DNA from: Triplophysa rosa
Lineage: Eukaryota; Chordata; Actinopteri; Cypriniformes; Nemacheilidae
DNA length: 64,000 nucleotides
Assembly: GCF_024868665.1 (NCBI RefSeq)
Contig: NC_079912.1
Coordinates: 15,669,926 to 15,733,925, forward strand
Reading direction: 5' to 3'
Positions 59,720 through 64,000 of the stretch are shown in pieces. How positions within the stretch are numbered: the first letter of the stretch is position 1; each line of letters begins with the position of its first letter. The position numbers and the translations under genes are program-made. The notes under the pieces are model-generated. The model was not told the DNA's origin. It was given only the letters and a program-made list of their open reading frames with translations, and searched no databases.

Positions 59720-61106
59720 GGTTTTGAAATACTTTAATTATGTAAATGAATATAGGCTACTATCACACTGGTTATCACGGTCAAACAAAAGTGATGTTTC
59801 TAAGATTTTGTTGTAAAAAGTGAAGTTTGGTGCTCAAAATTTAATTCCCGGAAGATTCTTCTGATAAAATTCATTTCAATCCCCTTAAAAAATCAGTCAC
59901 AAATTTGATTTCCACATAATTATCCACTTGTCAGAGCACGAGTGTCATTTGACTCTAATTGGGACAGTCACTCCGTCTGTGATAGTTCATACGACTTCAA
60001 CTTGTCAGAGTACAGGAAGCTATTCTCATTCCATTTATGACAGACGGTGTGCCTTTGACCTTTGAGTTACACTTCAAAAAACTTTTACCAGAGCTCAAAT
60101 ACCATTTCACATGTGCAAGGATAAATGATAAGCATTTGGCAAATTGAAGTGTTTGTTTCCTGGGATGCGCCATGGCTGTTTGCTGTGGGGATTTCGGCAT
60201 GTTTTCATCTCCGCTCTGAGCGTGACCTCCAAAACACTCTCTCTGCCCTTCACACACCAGCACATCGGGCGATTGGCCGAGGCCCGACTAATAAAAAATG
60301 CATGATATCAAAGCAAACTCATCCTCTATCAGCTAGCAGGGTCCCATTTGAAGATTTGATTTTATGAGGCTCAGAATAGCCTTTACATATGAATTTATAC
60401 CCTCATGTCTGTTGTGGATTAGATCATCGGGGAGTGTTTTGAAAGCTTTGGGCTGTGGGGTTAGATTGGATGAGATTTCCATACAGTTAGATGACAGTGC
60501 TAGGCTATATATTCAGAGTTTTAGTACTTCATAATTCTTTGCCAATTACTGTAAATATTTACACGACGAAAGGGATAATGAAATAAGCTAAACATTATGC
60601 ACCATTGTATAAAATGAAGACTTTATTCAACCAGATAGACCACTTCAGAAAACGTAAGCAACGCTGGTCCAAAAGAACTTCCTGTTTCAGTTTTTTTACG
60701 TTACACACATTAAAAAAAAACACCCAACATAACTTTTTTATAGAATCAAAATGTTAAACGAATATCTTTTAGATTTATTATATGTAAAACTTAAAACAAA
60801 TATCTGGCGAAGTGTTATGTTCTATGTACAGTAGCTACATTGAGTGAGCAAATGACTATAAGAACTGCAATTATTAAATTTGAACTTTTAGAAAGCACAT
60901 ATAAACAATAGATAGCATACATGTAAACACAACATGCATACCAAGTAATAAACATAAAAATAAAGTATCAGCGTATTAAACTCGTGTCAGCGTATCAAAC
61001 TTGCACGACATGCTGATATATAGCAAAAAATAAAGCACCCCAAGCAAAAAAAATTACATGAAAAGGGCAAGCACATCAAGCGTGAGACATGTCGACATAT
61101 GCCAAA
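59720..61106. other. non-coding DNA
   Basis: Unique sequence, GC-richer at 59990-60370, AT-rich after 60500. No gene supported. Confidence 0.45.
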
Positions 61107-61452
61107 CTGTGCGTTCACACCGCCAGTGACACCCATCGACAAAGCGAGGCGATGTCATTCCTTTCAATGGAAAGCCGGCGACAGTGACTGCTGGCGATAG
61201 CAAGTGGGCGTGTCTAGAAACGCGACAAAGTTGAGATTTACTCAACTTTATGCAAATGATGAGCGACTTTTGGGAGTGACTACCAATAGGAGTAAAGCAG
61301 CGGAGGTCACGTCATTAGTTTCTCGTCAGTTACTGCATAGTTTGTTTATAAATGTTACTAGAGCAACCAAAGCTAGGAATGCCTTTTATCGACCCCATAG
61401 AAAGAGACTAACGACACCTAGCGACAGAGTCGCTGCCGGTGTGAACGCACAG
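61107..61452. mobile_element. MITE with CTGTGCGTTCACACCG ends
   Basis: Left end ctgtgcgttcacaccgccag and right end, inverted, ctgtgcgttcacaccggcag. Inner words gcgacaaag, gcgacagtgac and gcgacagagtcgc are shared between the arms. No clear target duplication. Non-coding; the 98-codon frame across it is incidental. Confidence 0.85.
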
Positions 61453-61505
61453 ATACTGTGCGACTTTTGGGAGCGACTTAATAGAGTCGAGTACCAATAG
61501 GAGCC
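61453..61505. repeat. extra partial copy of the same MITE's inner segment
   Basis: gcgacttttgggagcgactt and gtaccaataggag repeat the inner block at about 61263-61292 of the adjacent element, just outside its right end. Confidence 0.7.
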
Positions 61506-62009
61506 GTAACTGTAAACAACGTGATGTCAATTAACAAAATATCTACAGGATTTTATGGACGGGTGTATTATAAGATAGTTAATTACAGAAAGTTAAAAGA
61601 CAACCTTATGCATAAATTCCCACAGGTATCCCGCTGAGACGATTTAAATCAGCAACAGGTGACAACAACGATTATACTCCATTAGTCTGGCCGATCACGG
61701 AGATTTGCCGCATGTGATTGGTGGAGGAGTTTAAAAAAACTTCATGTCAGACACTTTTCTCAAGAAAGAGTTCGAGACAAGCATACATCCTTAATGTCCA
61801 TTAAACGGTCTCCTTAACAGTGTACTTTTGAACTGTCCTTGGAACAGCTGTGCACTTTATGTACATGTTCATTCATTGTACATTATTTATTCTGCTATAC
61901 CTTGTCAAGTTTATTTTAATGATCTGTATTCATAATATGGTTTGTTTAAGAATTTTTCTTGTAAATTTACTTTTAAAAATTACATTTCTTTACAGCAACA
62001 TGCTGCAAT
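61506..62009. other. non-coding DNA
   Basis: No gene or repeat recognised. Confidence 0.4.
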
Positions 62010-62120
62010 TAACTTCCGGTCTGTGTTTGGCTAGTCTCTAATAATATAACCATTTATGTTTAATTCAATTTATGTTAATATTTATTTATATTATTATTTT
62101 ATTGTATAATAATTGTATTT
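62010..62120. repeat. repeat shared with 35.5 kb
   Basis: ttaacttccggtctgtgttt and the following AT-rich tatttatattattattttat correspond to the copy at 35511. Confidence 0.62.
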
Positions 62121-62570
62121 AAAAAAACGATTTGTTGAATGTGTCCTGTAGTTTAGTCGCATTTAAAGAAACCGTATGGTGCATCTAGCGGTTGAGATTG
62201 GTATCGCAGTCTAAATTCAAAATATTGGAGAGACAAGTTTAGCCAAGTAACTTTTCTTCTCAATTTCTTTCGCTTGTTATCAGAAATAATCTACAGGCAC
62301 TCTATGGACCTTTTCAAAAGACTGTGATCCTCCAAAGTCTATCGACTGGTTTCTTATAGTTTAAATGAAATGTTGTCTATTCTCAATTTTGTAAATAAAT
62401 TAGCTTTGCGATCTCAGCTTCTGTCAAACCACTGTTTTGTCATTCTCCCAGAATTTACCTGTTTGGATGTTCATGCTGCTTTGTACATTTGCATGACATT
62501 TCATTCGTAGATCATGTTAGCCAGTGAATTTACAAATCCACAGTACGTGTAAATACTTACACACACAAAA
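62121..62570. other. non-coding DNA
   Basis: No gene or repeat recognised. Confidence 0.4.
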
Positions 62571-62692
62571 ATCGCCAGTGTTAAAAAGGGTCAAATTAAC
62601 TCTCACAGTGTTTATATAATCCACATTTTGAGAGTGTGGATTATATATATACACTGTGAGTGTTAATTTGACCTTTTTAACACTGGCAATTT
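62571..62692. mobile_element. palindromic MITE, copy 2
   Basis: atcgccagtgttaaaaaggg at the left and, inverted, attgccagtgttaaaaaggt at the right; the centre is gagagtgtggattatatata, shared with 49669-49775. About 122 bp, almost a perfect hairpin. Confidence 0.88.
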
Positions 62693-63779
62693 TACTGTGC
62701 ACTCTTTTAAAGAAAACACTACACATTTCCTAAACCGCAGTCCGCATTTGGACAGCAGAAACACGGGTAACAGGGAATCTCATTATTTTTGGTGGACTTT
62801 TATGGGGAAAGTCAAAATGGTTTGCCCTGCTTGACATTTCCCTCTCTCATTAATGAGACGTTCCGTCAGAGTCGAGCCTGTGCTGAGACCAGCAGACCTG
62901 GCAGAGTTTGGCCCAAGGGCCTGTTTCCTTACTGTTCACATATTTACCAACGTAAAATATTCCAGTGCTGTATGATTCGATAAGGCCAAATGTGTGCCCA
63001 GTGCTTTCTCCCAGCAAAAGCCATATAGCTCCAGAGAAACAGAACAAAACACCTTTGGGTCATTTTGAAATATGCGTACAGTATGACAAAGCAACGTTTT
63101 AATTTGGGGGGGCTAATTTGTGCGGACTGACAGAGAAAAACTTATACTATAAATTTGCTGTTTGATGACATTTTATTAAAAGCTATTAGACAATATGTTG
63201 TAAATAAGACAGAGAATAGAGCTTATTAGACAGTAAAAAGAGAAAAAAAAACACAGAGTGTTATCTAGTGCGGATGGGAAGATAATTGTTTGCTTAATTA
63301 AGTTTCCTTGCTTCATGAGCAGGTAAAAGCACGCAAACTGCCAAGTCAAGCACAGCAGAGATTCTAATTATGCCCCTCTGTATGAGACAGCAATACATTT
63401 TCTCTCTTTACAGACATAACCATGTGCTTTTATAAACATGCTGATTATGTTGCTAAGCGTGCAGTCTTTTGTGATAGCTTTTTATATTTATTACATCCTG
63501 AAACAGCACATTTCTATTGCAAATTATACATATTTGTTTCATGATTTGTCTCTGTGTGGCCCTTTCTGAGGTTGCTGCAATAATGCATCGGATCTGATAT
63601 ATTGTATTTTGTGGCTCATCTGGTTTATAAAATTGCTCCTGGTGTGGGTGTGTGAATGATTGTCTAGAACCCCAAACTTGAATGAAACGGAAGTGTAGAA
63701 ACCTCAGGGAATTGGAATCAAAGCATTTGTTGGTCATAGAACATTCTATCCTACGTTCTATATAGTCTGTATAATAGTA
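62693..63779. other. unique non-coding DNA
   Basis: The block 63250-63470 (aattgtttgcttaattaagt, gattctaattatgcccctct) looks like candidate conserved non-coding DNA. No coding frame with motifs. Confidence 0.4.
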
Positions 63780-64000
63780 ATTTATTAATAATTAATAATT
63801 TATTTTATTATTAAGTTTATTTATTTTATTTAGCCTTGTTGTGCAAGCTCTCTGGAGCTTGTGCAGAGGCAGCAGCTTTTGCCAGAAGGGAACTGGAATC
63901 CCCTGGTTGGGCCTGGGTTCTCCTGAGGTTTTTTTTCTCGATTAGAGTTTTGGGTTCCTCGCCACCGTTTGCATACTGTTTTTGCACTATCTGCCTGACC
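63780..64000 (+). mobile_element. LINE 3'-UTR copy running out of the window
   Basis: From gccttgttgtgcaagctctc to tttgcactatctgcctgacc this is the reverse complement of about 14532-14750, differing at only a few positions over ~165 bp in the aligned core. It is a second insertion of the same L2/CR1-like LINE family, in plus orientation and truncated within the 3' UTR. Its 3' end lies beyond the window. Confidence 0.92.

Noticed and set aside
61204..61500. 98-codon plus-strand frame
   Set aside because: It lies inside the CTGTGCGTTCACACC MITE and its duplicated block.

Overview
The window looks like nuclear DNA of a ray-finned fish, most likely a cyprinid (carp, goldfish or zebrafish relatives). 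It is AT-rich, intron- and intergene-like, and full of short DNA-transposon families, tRNA-derived SINEs and an L2/CR1-like LINE of the kind typical of cyprinid genomes. The organism call rests on recognising these repeat styles and on the protein start at the left edge; no database search was possible.

Only one host protein-coding gene can be supported: the first 77 codons of prmt6 (protein arginine methyltransferase 6), on the minus strand at 1-232. It is cut by the window edge inside its SAM-binding motif. Its promoter (233-420) holds a strong ZNF143/THAP11-type site and a second partial one. The other ~63.5 kb lies upstream of prmt6. In human the interval upstream of PRMT6, towards the amylase cluster, is a very large gene-poor region, so a gene desert is plausible here too. 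Nearly all longer open frames in the window are chance frames or repeat translations.

Layout: 0.4-7 kb is mostly unique AT-rich DNA with one dated hAT MITE (2307-2537) and two abutting palindromic MITEs (6.7-7.1 kb). At 7.9-12.3 kb are simple repeats, a 20-bp minisatellite with a higher-order period (10.3-11.0 kb) and a SINE. At 13.9-16.1 kb a 5'-truncated LINE with a 306-codon reverse-transcriptase remnant sits inside an older DNA element. At 17.4-20.1 kb there is a run of MITEs. At 22.9-24.8 kb a 1.9-kb hAT element with a perfect 8-bp target duplication carries two later insertions. At 25.2-25.7 kb a TTAA-flanked element lies inside another MITE. At 27.8-28.3 kb is a ~240-bp tandem duplication. 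At 29.9-30.9 kb is a fossil DNA transposon with a THAP-like exon, itself hit by a palindromic MITE. Between 31 and 63 kb further MITEs, SINE pieces, a probable solo LTR (54.3 kb), AT-rich DNA and unique blocks that look like candidate conserved non-coding sequence alternate. The right edge (63.78 kb on) is a second copy of the 14-kb LINE 3' region in the opposite orientation.

I found no undescribed gene system. The strongest observations are the nested-transposon chronologies, which can be read directly from target-site duplications, the THAP-like exon with an apparent splice donor, the structured minisatellite, an exact 62-bp duplication with a splice-donor-like core, and the double ZNF143-type motif at prmt6.
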